Origin: Kaistella sp.
GTDB taxonomy: Bacteria > Bacteroidota > Bacteroidia > Flavobacteriales > Weeksellaceae
DNA length: 64,000 bases
Assembly (NCBI GenBank): GCA_019459085.1
Contig: JAIBEW010000009.1
Location: forward strand, 1 to 64,000
Direction of reading: 5' to 3'
In this document: positions 15,782-24,304 of the stretch, piece after piece
Position numbering within the stretch: the stretch's first letter is position 1
Layout of the letters: every line of letters begins with the position of its first letter
Program-made: the position numbers and the translations under genes
The notes under the pieces: generated by a model
Told to the model about the DNA's origin: nothing
Databases searched by the model: none
Seen by the model: only the letters and a program-made list of their open reading frames with translations

Positions 15782-18163
15782 ATGAAATTCATCAATATGG
15801 TGTTCCTCTTTTTAGGGTTCACTTTTATCAGCGCACAGCAAAATTTTAAGATTCAGGGAAAAGTCATCGACTTTCACGACAAAGTTCCCCTAAAAAACGC
15901 CTCAATCACGATCGGAGATCTCACGGTAAACTCAGATGACAGTGGTAACTTCAGTTTCAGTTCCGTTAAAAAAGGAACGTATCAAATAACCGCATCTCAT
16001 CCAGATTGCGAGACTTTTTCCGAATCAATCACCGTTGACCGGAATCTGGAACTCACTCTTAACTTAGAGCATCATATTTCGCAGATTGAAGCCGTCACAA
16101 TTCATGGCGTTCATAAAAGCCGCGATGCTTTAATCATCAAAACTTTAGATCAGGAAGAAATTTCGAGAAATTCAACCGAAAATTTAGGGAATTTACTGTC
16201 TTCTATTTCCGGAGTTGGAGCATTGAAAACGGGCAACAGCATTGCAAAACCGATTATCCACGGACTTTACGGCAGCCGTATTTCCATCCTCAATAACGGG
16301 GTGAAAATGGCGGAACAGGAATGGGGCGTTGAACACGCACCGAATATTGATGTCACCAATTTTGAACATATTGATGTCATTAAAGGGGCTTCTGCTCTCA
16401 AATATGGCAGCGATGCCATTGGTGGAGTGGTATTGCTGATTCCTGAAACTTTCAAAAAAACAGATACGCTAAGAGGAGCTGTAAATCTTTCGGGAATTTC
16501 CAACGGCCGCGGAATCGGCGTCGATTTAAATGTGGTAAAAACCTGGGAAAATGGCTGGGCTTTGAAAACCAACGGCGGATTCAGGAAACTGGGCGATCTG
16601 CAAACCCCGGATTGCGGACTGATGAATACCGGTCTGAACTTTAATTCTTTTGCATTTACCGTACAGAACAGCAGTTTTTTACAGGGAATTTCTTTTGATT
16701 ACAGCCTTACCAATCAGGAAATCGGGATATTCCGCGGTTCCCATATCGGAAATCTTGAGGATTTTTACAACGTTCTGCAGTCGGATGTTCCTTTATATCA
16801 AAGGGATTTTTCCTATTCCATTGATAACCCTAAACAGGAAATCCAGCATCATCTTGCCAAAATTTCTGCCTTTAAAAGGTTTGAAAATTTAGGTAAAGTG
16901 TCTGTGGATTACAGCTTTCAGTACAACCACCGTAAAGAATTTGACTTGAGAAGAGGAGAGTTGTCGGAAATACCGTCGCTTGATCTGGAACTTTTTACCA
17001 ATCAGATTACCCTCAGTGATTTAATCGAAAGAGAAAACTGGGAATTGGAAACCGGTATCGATTTCGTTTACCAGTACAATTATTCCACACCTGAAACGCA
17101 GGCAAGACGGCTTATTCCCAATTACACGAAATATTCCGGCGGAATTTATTCTGTCTTCAAATACAGGATAAGTCCTGAAATTAATGTGGAAACTGCATTG
17201 CGTTACGATATCACAAAGTTCAGCGTAAAAAAATGGTATGATGAAAGCGACTGGACGAACCTTTATGCTGCCGATTTTCAGGAGTTTTATCAAAAAACCG
17301 AAGGCAACCGCGTGTTTACGAAACCTGAACTTGATTTCCGTAATCTTTCCTTCAGTGCAGGAATTGAATATCATCCTTCTGAAAGACTTAACCTGAAACT
17401 GAATTACGCGAAAGTAAGCCGCACGCCGAATATCGCTGAGCTTTTTGCTGACGGGCTTCATCATTCCGCTGCTGTTCTGGAACTTGGAAATATGCGCCTG
17501 AAAAACGAAAACGGAAACCAGTTGAACCTGAATATTGCTTCAAAATTTTCTGTGCTGGAAGGTTTGGAGATTTTGGTAAATCCTTATTTATTTCTAACGG
17601 AAAATTTCATCAATCAGATTCCGACCGGTATTCAGAACACGATTCGCGGTGTTTTCCCGGTTTGGAGTTATGAGCAGATCAATGCACGAATGTACGGTAT
17701 CGACTTCGATGCGAATTTGAAAATCAATGGCAATTTCACTTATAACGGACGGTTTTCCTATGTAAACGGTCAGGATCTGACGAATAATCAACCGCTGATT
17801 CTCATGATGCCCCCGAATTTGGCCAACAGCTTGGAGTTTTCAAAAAAAGAATGGAAAAACTTTTATATTAAAGCAGAAAACAGAACTTTTCTACAGCAAA
17901 ACCGGTTTCCGCTGTACAATTCTGTGATCACGATTTTTGAAAACGGCGAAGAAGTGGAGAAAACGCTTGATTTATCAACTCCGCCGCCCGCTTACTCTTT
18001 ATGGAACTTGCAGGCAGGCCTGAATTTGAGCCGAAATTTCTCAGCCGGACTGAAAGTGACCAATCTTTTCGATAAAAACTACCGTGATTACCTGAACAGA
18101 ATGCGGTTTTTCTCAGACGAAATGGGGAGAAATTTCATCATTAACGTGAAGTACAACTTTTAA
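15782..18163 (+). CDS. TonB-dependent outer membrane receptor
   Basis: A 793-residue receptor. The order is signal peptide (residues 1-19, ending ISAQQ), a carboxypeptidase-regulatory-like domain (about 22-105, KIQGKVIDFHDKVPLKNASI), a plug domain (about 115-225, with LLSSISGVGALKTGNSIAKPIIHGL and ALKYGSDAIGGVVLLIP), then a long beta-barrel ending in aromatic Phe (FIINVKYNF). The plug form with SIAKPIIHGLYGSR and a surrounding WGVEHAPNID stretch resembles receptors used for metal ions such as zinc or copper rather than SusC-type glycan porins; the substrate is inference. It is followed 10 bp later by a lipoprotein gene and preceded by a small Cys/His secreted protein. Confidence 0.92.
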   Translation: MKFINMVFLFLGFTFISAQQNFKIQGKVIDFHDKVPLKNASITIGDLTVNSDDSGNFSFSSVKKGTYQITASHPDCETFSESITVDRNLELTLNLEHHISQIEAVTIHGVHKSRDALIIKTLDQEEISRNSTENLGNLLSSISGVGALKTGNSIAKPIIHGLYGSRISILNNGVKMAEQEWGVEHAPNIDVTNFEHIDVIKGASALKYGSDAIGGVVLLIPETFKKTDTLRGAVNLSGISNGRGIGVDLNVVKTWENGWALKTNGGFRKLGDLQTPDCGLMNTGLNFNSFAFTVQNSSFLQGISFDYSLTNQEIGIFRGSHIGNLEDFYNVLQSDVPLYQRDFSYSIDNPKQEIQHHLAKISAFKRFENLGKVSVDYSFQYNHRKEFDLRRGELSEIPSLDLELFTNQITLSDLIERENWELETGIDFVYQYNYSTPETQARRLIPNYTKYSGGIYSVFKYRISPEINVETALRYDITKFSVKKWYDESDWTNLYAADFQEFYQKTEGNRVFTKPELDFRNLSFSAGIEYHPSERLNLKLNYAKVSRTPNIAELFADGLHHSAAVLELGNMRLKNENGNQLNLNIASKFSVLEGLEILVNPYLFLTENFINQIPTGIQNTIRGVFPVWSYEQINARMYGIDFDANLKINGNFTYNGRFSYVNGQDLTNNQPLILMMPPNLANSLEFSKKEWKNFYIKAENRTFLQQNRFPLYNSVITIFENGEEVEKTLDLSTPPPAYSLWNLQAGLNLSRNFSAGLKVTNLFDKNYRDYLNRMRFFSDEMGRNFIINVKYNF

Positions 18164-18173
18164 AAAAATTGAA

Positions 18174-18725
18174 ATGAATACTATTCAAAAAATACAATAT
18201 TTACTGCTCATCCTTTTTGCTGTACTATCAGTAAGCTGCGCCAGAGCCGATGAAAATGAGGATGTTCTTTCTCAGGAAGACATCTCCAACATCATTCTTA
18301 AAGTGAAAGACGACGCCACAGGAATCACCACAACTTATAACTATACCGTGAATTCGGTGACTCTTCCAGAGATCAAACTGACCAATGGTAAAACATACAC
18401 GGTAGAAACGGTTTTCAAAAACGGAAACGAAGATGTAACCCAGGAAATCATCAGTGCTCTGGATGAACATTTTTTTATATTCGCTTTTCAGGGCGCTCAG
18501 ATCAACCTTACGCGTATGGACGATGTAAGTCGTGCCGACGGAAACAGAGTGGGTTTCAAAACCAAATGGGAAGTCATTAAGGCAGTAGATTCTGCTGCTC
18601 CGGTTCTGGAATTTACAGTTATTCATGATGCAGCTTCGGTAAACGAAAACCGGAACGGATTCACTTTCGGAACCGTTGTAGGCGGAGAAACCGATGCGAT
18701 GGCTGTTTTTGGATTAAACAACTGA
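18174..18725 (+). CDS. Orphan lipoprotein co-transcribed with the TonB receptor
   Basis: A 183-residue lipoprotein with a clear lipobox (LSVSC, Cys at about 22) after a hydrophobic signal. The mature part is mainly beta-strand, with alternating polar and hydrophobic residues and no recognised catalytic motif. The gene lies 10 bp behind the TonB receptor, so it is almost certainly in the same transcript, and it may be a surface-exposed partner protein that binds the same ligand. This is inferred from position only. Confidence 0.7.
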   Translation: MNTIQKIQYLLLILFAVLSVSCARADENEDVLSQEDISNIILKVKDDATGITTTYNYTVNSVTLPEIKLTNGKTYTVETVFKNGNEDVTQEIISALDEHFFIFAFQGAQINLTRMDDVSRADGNRVGFKTKWEVIKAVDSAAPVLEFTVIHDAASVNENRNGFTFGTVVGGETDAMAVFGLNN

Positions 18726-18775
18726 TTTTTAACTTTTTTTATCAGTTTTTACTACGGAAATCCTAAAATAATTCA

Positions 18776-18783
18776 TATTTTTG
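18776..18783 (+). promoter_or_regulatory. Predicted -7 box for tig
   Basis: TATTTTTG matches TAnnTTTG and stands 26 bp before the tig start. Confidence 0.5.
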
Positions 18784-18809
18784 CAACCTAAAATTTTCAA
18801 TAAACAACA

Positions 18810-20144
18810 ATGAACGTTACAGCGACAAACCACGATGATGTAAGCGCGTTACTTACAGTTACCTTAGATAAAGCAGATTATAAAGAGAAAGTTGAAAAAC
18901 AACTTATTAATTATGCGAAAAAAGCACAGGTTCCGGGATTCAGAAAAGGAAAAGTGCCGTTGAGCATGGTGAAAAAGCAGTATGAAGCGGGAATTGCTTT
19001 TGAAGAAATCAACAAGCAGGTTTCTGAGGCGCTGAACAGTTACGTTAATGATAACAAACTGAAATTGGTAGGACAGCCCGTTCCGCAGCCGGTTGATGAT
19101 TTCGACCACAATGCAGAGCAGCTTTCTGTAGCTTTTGAAGTTGGGTACGAACCGGATTTTAAAATCGATCTGGCCAAGTATGAAGCACCGCACTATATTA
19201 TTGAAGCTTCTGATAAAGAAATCGGTCAAAGCATTGAAAATATGCAGAAACGTTTCGCAGAGCAGGTTCCTCAGGATAAAATCGCAGCTGATACCTATAT
19301 CGCTCTGGAAATTCATCAGGTTGTTGAAGAAAATGCTGAAGGAGCACACAATCATCCGCCAAAGAATATTACGATTGATGCTGAAAAGAAAGAAGCCTTC
19401 AAACTGGTTGAAGCTTTGAAAATGGATGAATCGGTAAAAGTATCCAAAGAAGATTTACAGAAAAATGAAGACCTGGCGAAAGAATTGGGATTCAGTAAAG
19501 AAGAGATGGAGCATCTTCACCACGACCAAATCGAGGTAAAAGTGAAAGATTTCTACGGTCTGAAACTGGCTGAACTGGATCAGGATCTTTTCGACAAAGT
19601 ATATGGAGAAGGAAACATCAAATCTGAAGAAGAACTGAGAGCGAAAGTAAAAACTGAGCTTGATGAGTATTTCCAGCAGAATGCCGATGTTCATTTCGTA
19701 AACAAAGTTTTGGAGCAGGTAAACGAGAAAGAAGAAGTGAAACTTCCGGAAACGTTCCTGGTGAAATGGTTAATGTTCAGCAATGAAAATATTAAAGATG
19801 AAAATCAGGCGAAAGAAATTCTGGAAGCGGAAAGAAATCAGCTGAAATATCAGATCATCGAAGGTAAACTGATGAACGACAACGAAATTAAACTGGAATA
19901 TACTGACGTTTTGGGTCAGGCAGAACTGATGGTGAGAAACCAGTTGGCGATGTACGGAATTCACCACCTGTCTGATGAAGAAATTCAGAAATATGCGGTT
20001 GAAATGCTGAAAGACCAAGAGCAGGTTCGCCAGATTTCCTCGGAAGTGGGAATGGCAAAACTGAAAGACGTAATCCTGGAAAAATCAACAAAAAAAGAAA
20101 CCAAAATCACGCACGACGAATTTTTGGAAGAAATCAAGAAGTAA
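18810..20144 (+). CDS. tig: Trigger factor
   Basis: Ribosome-bound chaperone and peptidyl-prolyl isomerase. The 444-residue protein has the N-terminal ribosome-binding signature VPGFRKGKVPLSMVKKQYE (residues about 37-55; GFRKGK is the canonical motif). The middle PPIase domain is diverged, as usual in Bacteroidota, and the C-terminal helical arm domain follows. Length matches the family (430-450). It is monocistronic, with its own promoter and a strong terminator after the stop. Confidence 0.93.
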   Translation: MNVTATNHDDVSALLTVTLDKADYKEKVEKQLINYAKKAQVPGFRKGKVPLSMVKKQYEAGIAFEEINKQVSEALNSYVNDNKLKLVGQPVPQPVDDFDHNAEQLSVAFEVGYEPDFKIDLAKYEAPHYIIEASDKEIGQSIENMQKRFAEQVPQDKIAADTYIALEIHQVVEENAEGAHNHPPKNITIDAEKKEAFKLVEALKMDESVKVSKEDLQKNEDLAKELGFSKEEMEHLHHDQIEVKVKDFYGLKLAELDQDLFDKVYGEGNIKSEEELRAKVKTELDEYFQQNADVHFVNKVLEQVNEKEEVKLPETFLVKWLMFSNENIKDENQAKEILEAERNQLKYQIIEGKLMNDNEIKLEYTDVLGQAELMVRNQLAMYGIHHLSDEEIQKYAVEMLKDQEQVRQISSEVGMAKLKDVILEKSTKKETKITHDEFLEEIKK

Positions 20145-20165
20145 TTTTCACTTCAAATAAAAAAA

Positions 20166-20193
20166 ATCCGTCCCGGTGAATTCCGGGACGGAT
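20166..20193. terminator. Bidirectional terminator between tig and mgtC-like gene
   Basis: Perfect 11-bp stem ATCCGTCCCGG / CCGGGACGGAT with a 6-nt loop, flanked by A-run on the left and T-run on the right, so it can stop both convergent transcripts. Confidence 0.92.
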
Positions 20194-20216
20194 TTTTTTC
20201 GTAAAATCAGCGGTTT

Positions 20217-20861
20217 TTAATAGCTGAAGTACTCAAAATTCTCGTTTGAAGTCAGATAATTTTCGAATTCATGCAACTGCTTTTCGTTGATGTGGAGCTC
20301 CAGGGTCATCAGAATACTGTTACCCTCTTTTTCAAGTGCAAGTTCTTCCAGACCACGCACGAGCTGTCTGATTTCGCCGATGATTTCGCTTTTTTTATAA
20401 AAATCGGCTGAACTGATCTGGATTTTAAGGATTTTATTGTGGTTCTGCGGAAGATAATTTTTAATCAAAAATTTCGCGGAATAAATGACGATCATGGCCG
20501 ATATCAAAAATGTAAAAGCGATGTAAATTTCGCCGAAACCAATCGCCATTCCTATTGCGGCCGCAATCCAGATAATTCCTGCGGTGGTAAGTCCGTAGAC
20601 ACTGAATCCTTCTTTAAAAATCACGCCCGCACCTAAAAATCCGATTCCGCTCACAATATAGGACGCAATCCGGGTGGGATCGCCGCCACCGGCAAATTTA
20701 TAGGAAAGGATTGTAAAAAGCGTGGAGCCGAGGCAAATAACCGTGATGGTTTTTAAACCCGCAGATTTGTCTTTCATTTCCCGCTCAGCACCAAGAATAA
20801 TTCCAACGATGATGGAAAGTACCGCTTTGTAAATATCAAGGATTTCAAAATGCGCAGACAT
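20217..20861 (-). CDS. MgtC/SapB family membrane protein
   Basis: A 214-residue protein with an N-terminal membrane domain of about five segments (residues about 8-135) containing the MgtC signature GIILGAEREMKDKSAGLKT, ICLGSTLFT, and SGIGFLGAGVIFKEG, then a small ACT-like cytosolic domain. MgtC-type proteins affect magnesium homeostasis or F-ATPase activity; the housekeeping members have no fixed role. Last gene of a minus-strand group of three with short gaps (25 and 6 bp). Confidence 0.9.
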   Translation of the reverse strand: MSAHFEILDIYKAVLSIIVGIILGAEREMKDKSAGLKTITVICLGSTLFTILSYKFAGGGDPTRIASYIVSGIGFLGAGVIFKEGFSVYGLTTAGIIWIAAAIGMAIGFGEIYIAFTFLISAMIVIYSAKFLIKNYLPQNHNKILKIQISSADFYKKSEIIGEIRQLVRGLEELALEKEGNSILMTLELHINEKQLHEFENYLTSNENFEYFSY

Positions 20862-20886
20862 TTTTTATTTTAAAGGTAAGAAATTT

Positions 20887-21471
20887 TCAGGAATTGTATT
20901 CGCGGTTCCATTCTTCAGCAGCATCGCAAAGGGTTTGATAAAATTCTTCGCCATATTTTCTGGTCAAAGGCGTTTTCAGGAATTTGTAGACGGGAACTTT
21001 AAGTTCTTTCCCCAGAACACAGGCCGGATTGCAGATCTCCCATTCGTGGTAGTTCAGCGCCGTAAAAGTTGAATATTCGTTTACACGGATCGGATAAAGG
21101 TGGCAGGAAATTGGTTTTTGCCAGTCTACCGCACCGTCTTCATACGCCTTTTCGATGCCGCATTTGGTAATTCCTCTGTCGTCGAAAATCACATATGCGC
21201 ATTCTTCTCCGTTCACCATTGGCGTAACAAAATCGCCGTCACTTGGATCCACGGTCCAGGTTCCCTGCTCTTCGAGTGCTTTTACGCCTTCGGGCCGTAA
21301 ATACGGCTTTACTTTATCGAAAATGCGCTCGAGGATCTCGGTCTCATTTCTGTCCAGCGGCGCTCCCACATCGCCCGCAACGCAGCAGGCGCCTTTGCAT
21401 CTGCTTAAATTGCATACAAATTCTTCGGAAAAAAGTTCTTCGGAGATTAATTTGTTTTCGATCTGAATCAT
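20887..21471 (-). CDS. DUF3109 family protein
   Basis: A 194-residue protein with the family cysteine pattern: CNLSRCKGACC near residue 20, then C at MVNGEECAYVI, KCGIE, SCHLYPIR and CNPAC. The cysteines are arranged like those of proteins that bind an iron-sulfur cluster or zinc (the related YkgJ family), but the role is unknown. Length is typical. It lies between the membrane protein gene (6-bp gap) and the mgtC-like gene (25-bp gap), so all three are likely one transcript. Confidence 0.88.
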   Translation of the reverse strand: MIQIENKLISEELFSEEFVCNLSRCKGACCVAGDVGAPLDRNETEILERIFDKVKPYLRPEGVKALEEQGTWTVDPSDGDFVTPMVNGEECAYVIFDDRGITKCGIEKAYEDGAVDWQKPISCHLYPIRVNEYSTFTALNYHEWEICNPACVLGKELKVPVYKFLKTPLTRKYGEEFYQTLCDAAEEWNREYNS

Positions 21472-21477
21472 TGGGGA

Positions 21478-22386
21478 TTAAATATTAAAATTAAAGACTT
21501 GGAAAATTTTGAAAAAAATCAGAGAAAGAATGATGACCCAGAATCCTGCCTCCTTCAGGGCATATTTATTTAGAAATTTCAGCATTCTGCTGAGGATGAT
21601 GGAGGCCGGAAGTGCAAGCAGCAACAGGTATTCATAATCCGTTCCCATATACAGCACAATCGTAATAAGCTGCGCGAGTAAAAAAATGAGCAGAAAAGTA
21701 TATTTGAATTTACTGACCGGACTTTTTTTATTGAAATGTTTAAAATGATCGGTCACCGAAAGCAGCAGCAGCAAAGCCACAGGAGCCAGCCAAAGCAATC
21801 CGCTGATGTCTGTTGAAATTTTAAAGTCATAAAACGGGAAATAAGCGGGATCCCACGAATTCATTCCGAGAACATACGCTATTCCGAAATAGGAAAGCGC
21901 GATAAGAAGCATTCCGAAAAAAAGACGGAAAAAATGTAGGCCTATTCTGTCGGAAGTTCCGATGATATGGATCATCACGAAAAGAGACATGGGCCACGTC
22001 GTCGGCAGAAATACAAAATTCACTGCAAGTAGCGCTCCGACCAAAACATAAGAGTTTTTACGGACCGTCATTTCCACATCTGTTAAAAGAAGAAGAATAA
22101 TGGAGTTCGTCACGAGCGAAACGGCAATTCCGATATCCAGATTTCCGGGATACAGCGCAAAAATAAAAGCGGTATATAAAAACAGCGGAAGATGGCTGAG
22201 GTAATTCAGGGCAATCGCATTGAAACAGAAATATCCAAGAGCAACACCAACAAAAGTAATGACTGCTGAAAAAACATCTAAAGTATTGAAATCCAGAAAA
22301 TTAAACCCGATTACAATGAAAAGAAGGATGCCGATGTACACCGGTATGGAAAAAATATTGCTTTCTTTTGAAAGTAATCGAAACAT
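21478..22386 (-). CDS. Polytopic membrane protein, DUF6427-like
   Basis: A 302-residue protein with about nine predicted membrane segments and few soluble parts. Its length, N-terminus (LLSKESNIFSIPVYIG) and neighbourhood with a very short membrane protein on the other strand recall the DUF6427 proteins of flavobacteria, which have no known role. The assignment is by memory of family features and should be checked. It is the first gene of the minus-strand trio. Confidence 0.6.
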   Translation of the reverse strand: MFRLLSKESNIFSIPVYIGILLFIVIGFNFLDFNTLDVFSAVITFVGVALGYFCFNAIALNYLSHLPLFLYTAFIFALYPGNLDIGIAVSLVTNSIILLLLTDVEMTVRKNSYVLVGALLAVNFVFLPTTWPMSLFVMIHIIGTSDRIGLHFFRLFFGMLLIALSYFGIAYVLGMNSWDPAYFPFYDFKISTDISGLLWLAPVALLLLLSVTDHFKHFNKKSPVSKFKYTFLLIFLLAQLITIVLYMGTDYEYLLLLALPASIILSRMLKFLNKYALKEAGFWVIILSLIFFKIFQVFNFNI

Positions 22387-22392
22387 TTTTTA

Positions 22393-22400
22393 TAAATTTG
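22393..22400 (+). promoter_or_regulatory. Predicted -7 box for the small membrane protein
   Basis: TAAATTTG fits TAnnTTTG, 27 bp before the ATG at 22428. It nearly abuts the opposite-strand -7 box at 22403-22410. Confidence 0.5.
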
Positions 22401-22402
22401 TG

Positions 22403-22410
22403 CAAAGTTA
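22403..22410 (-). promoter_or_regulatory. Predicted -7 box for the DUF6427-like gene
   Basis: Minus strand reads TAACTTTG, 16 bp before the start at 22386. Only 2 bp separate it from the plus-strand box, so the two promoters face each other. Confidence 0.5.
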
Positions 22411-22427
22411 ATTTAAAAAGGAAAATA

Positions 22428-22661
22428 ATGACGTCTTTATTTCTGCTGATCAGCAAGTTTTTCAAATGGTCTTTTGGATTTTTCGAGTTCGCGGGAACCT
22501 TTGTAAACTGGATTCTATTCTTTTTGGCAACAGCAATGTTCTGCTACTGGTGCTACGTTTTGGTGTCCCGATTGGGAGGCGACAGAGACAAAGATTATTT
22601 TTCCCCCACTGAAGGTCATAATCCTTACTATGACCCTAAAATTTATAAGAAAGACAATTGA
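22428..22661 (+). CDS. Small membrane protein, DUF6341-like
   Basis: A 77-residue protein with one or two membrane segments (about residues 5-20 and 24-47) and a polar tail ending in GHNPYYDPKIYKKDN. It is divergent from the DUF6427-like gene, and the two families tend to be neighbours in flavobacteria. The ATG at 22428 is chosen because it lies behind the predicted promoter; an in-frame start upstream would lie inside it. The function is unknown. Confidence 0.6.
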   Translation: MTSLFLLISKFFKWSFGFFEFAGTFVNWILFFLATAMFCYWCYVLVSRLGGDRDKDYFSPTEGHNPYYDPKIYKKDN

Positions 22662-22688
22662 TTAATTGATAAGTATATTGATAATAAT

Positions 22689-22716
22689 AATCCCGGAATT
22701 GTAAAATTCCGGGATT
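22689..22716. terminator. Bidirectional terminator
   Basis: Perfect 12-bp stem AATCCCGGAATT / AATTCCGGGATT with a GTAA loop, A-rich on one side and T-rich on the other; it separates the small membrane protein gene from the convergent universal stress gene. Confidence 0.9.
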
Positions 22717-22739
22717 TTATTTTATGCTTTGAGTTCATT

Positions 22740-23174
22740 TTAATGGATAGGAATTACCAAAACCGGGATGGTAGACCTTCTGGTAAGTTCCTTGGTTAAG
22801 CTTCCTACGAAAACATCGTAAATGCCGCTTCTTCCGTGAGAACCCATCACAATGTAGCCCGCCTTTTTTTGCTCTGCATATTCCAGAATGATGTCGCCTG
22901 CAATTCCTTGCTTCAGCAGATGCTCGCAGTCAACATCCTGTGCAATAATGCGCTGCTCAATATTATTTAAACGGAGCAGTTCCTCTTTGATCTCATTTTG
23001 TTCAACTTCCGGAAAATACTGGAATCCCATATCACCAATGGCAAAACCGATGTCTGAGGGTGCAACATGAATGAGACAGATTTTTCCGTTCGTTTCCTGC
23101 GCAAATTTTACGGCTCCTTCTATTAATCGATCAGTAGCGTCTGAAAAATCTACCGGTAAAACAATGTTTATCAT
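22740..23174 (-). CDS. Universal stress protein (UspA family)
   Basis: A 144-residue single-domain UspA protein. The N-terminal strand is INIVLPVDFSDAT and the ATP-binding motif G-x2-G-x9-G-S/T appears as GSHGRSGIYDVFVGSLTKELTRRSTIPVLVI. The presence of this motif suggests an ATP-binding member. The cellular trigger is not shown by the sequence. It stands alone, facing a bidirectional terminator downstream. Confidence 0.92.
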   Translation of the reverse strand: MINIVLPVDFSDATDRLIEGAVKFAQETNGKICLIHVAPSDIGFAIGDMGFQYFPEVEQNEIKEELLRLNNIEQRIIAQDVDCEHLLKQGIAGDIILEYAEQKKAGYIVMGSHGRSGIYDVFVGSLTKELTRRSTIPVLVIPIH

Positions 23175-23230
23175 GACTTTAATTTTTGTTCTTTAAAATT
23201 ACAAAAGTTTCTTCATACTGTCAAACAGAT

Positions 23231-23839
23231 TTACTGAATTCTGAAATCCAGTACTTTTTTTTCTTCCAGATAGGCTTCGAGGATATCATTTTCCGAGACT
23301 TTTCCCACACCTTTCGGTGTACCTGTAAAGATGAGGTCTCCCACTTTGAGGGTGAAATATTTAGAAACAAAAGCGATGATTTTTTCGGGGGAGAAAATCA
23401 TCAGTGACGAATTACCTTCCTGAACTTCCTCCTTGTTTTTAAGCAGCGAAAAATTCAGGTTTTTCATATCGAAATCTTCTTTTCTGTAAAAATCAGAGAG
23501 TACCGCACTTCCGTCAAAACCTTTGGCGAGTTCCCACGGAAGGCCTTTGGCTTTCAGTTGGCTCTGTAAATCCCTTGCAGTGAAGTCGATTCCGAGTCCG
23601 ATTTCATCAAAATAATTGGAAGCATTGGCTTCCTGGATATATTTTCCACCTTTTGAGATTTTGAGAACGATTTCAAGTTCATAGTGGATGTCGTTTGAAA
23701 ATTCAGGAATATAGAAATCTGAACCTTTTTTTAAGACCGCAGTGTCGGGTTTCATAAAAATAACGGGATTTTCCGGAATTTCGTTTCCCAGTTCCCGGGC
23801 GTGTTCAGCATAATTTCTGCCGATGCAAATGATTTTCAT
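23231..23839 (-). CDS. Fumarylacetoacetate hydrolase family protein
   Basis: A 202-residue FAH-fold protein with the metal-binding residues in YELEIVLKISK (E-x-E), GLGIDFTARDLQ (G-x-D-x-T-x-R-D), KGFDGSAVLS and GDLIFTGTPKGVG. It is of the short form (about 200-220) found in acylpyruvate hydrolases and oxaloacetate decarboxylases. The true substrate is unknown. The gene lies 21 bp before the DUF2007 gene end, and the group reads in the same direction as the exonuclease, so a loose operon is possible. Confidence 0.9.
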   Translation of the reverse strand: MKIICIGRNYAEHARELGNEIPENPVIFMKPDTAVLKKGSDFYIPEFSNDIHYELEIVLKISKGGKYIQEANASNYFDEIGLGIDFTARDLQSQLKAKGLPWELAKGFDGSAVLSDFYRKEDFDMKNLNFSLLKNKEEVQEGNSSLMIFSPEKIIAFVSKYFTLKVGDLIFTGTPKGVGKVSENDILEAYLEEKKVLDFRIQ

Positions 23840-23860
23840 GGTAATGTTGTTGAATATTTT

Positions 23861-24283
23861 TTAAACCTTAAATTCGTTATTGCAGTGGTAGCAATGGTAA
23901 AGATGGCTCTTTGATTTGATCGGTAATCCTAAAAACAGCAGGGAAATGCCAAATAACCCGCCCGGATTCTCGTCGCGGTACAGGTGATTGGAGCCACATT
24001 TCGGACAGATAAAATCAAATTCCGGATTGAGAATTGTGTGCTCAACTTCCAGAGCGGTTTCTTCGTTCCCCAGGAAATTTTTTAAAATTTCTTCCGCTTT
24101 TTCTCTGTCATTATCAAATACCTGCAGCTGAATCCCGCCCAAGGCCTGTGACAAAAGCCAATCCGACTGAATCGTCTGCTCATTGGCAATAAAACTTTCA
24201 AGACCATGATCAGCCAGAATCTGCTTATCGCGATTGGCTTCGATACTGTTGTTGTAATATTTAAACTTAACAAGTGACGGCAT
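23861..24283 (-). CDS. DUF2007 protein with C-terminal zinc ribbon
   Basis: A 140-residue protein: residues about 3-70 match the DUF2007 signal-transducing-type fold (YYNNSIEANRDKQILADHGLESFI... GGIQLQVFDNDREKAEEIL), and residues about 92-138 form a zinc ribbon with CPKC and CYHC pairs. A hydrophobic stretch (GGLFGISLLFLGLPI) lies between the two pairs. The family is of unknown function. It sits 21 bp from both neighbours in a same-strand series. Confidence 0.82.
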   Translation of the reverse strand: MPSLVKFKYYNNSIEANRDKQILADHGLESFIANEQTIQSDWLLSQALGGIQLQVFDNDREKAEEILKNFLGNEETALEVEHTILNPEFDFICPKCGSNHLYRDENPGGLFGISLLFLGLPIKSKSHLYHCYHCNNEFKV

Positions 24284-24304
24284 GAAATTCTTTATTAAAT
24301 GTTT

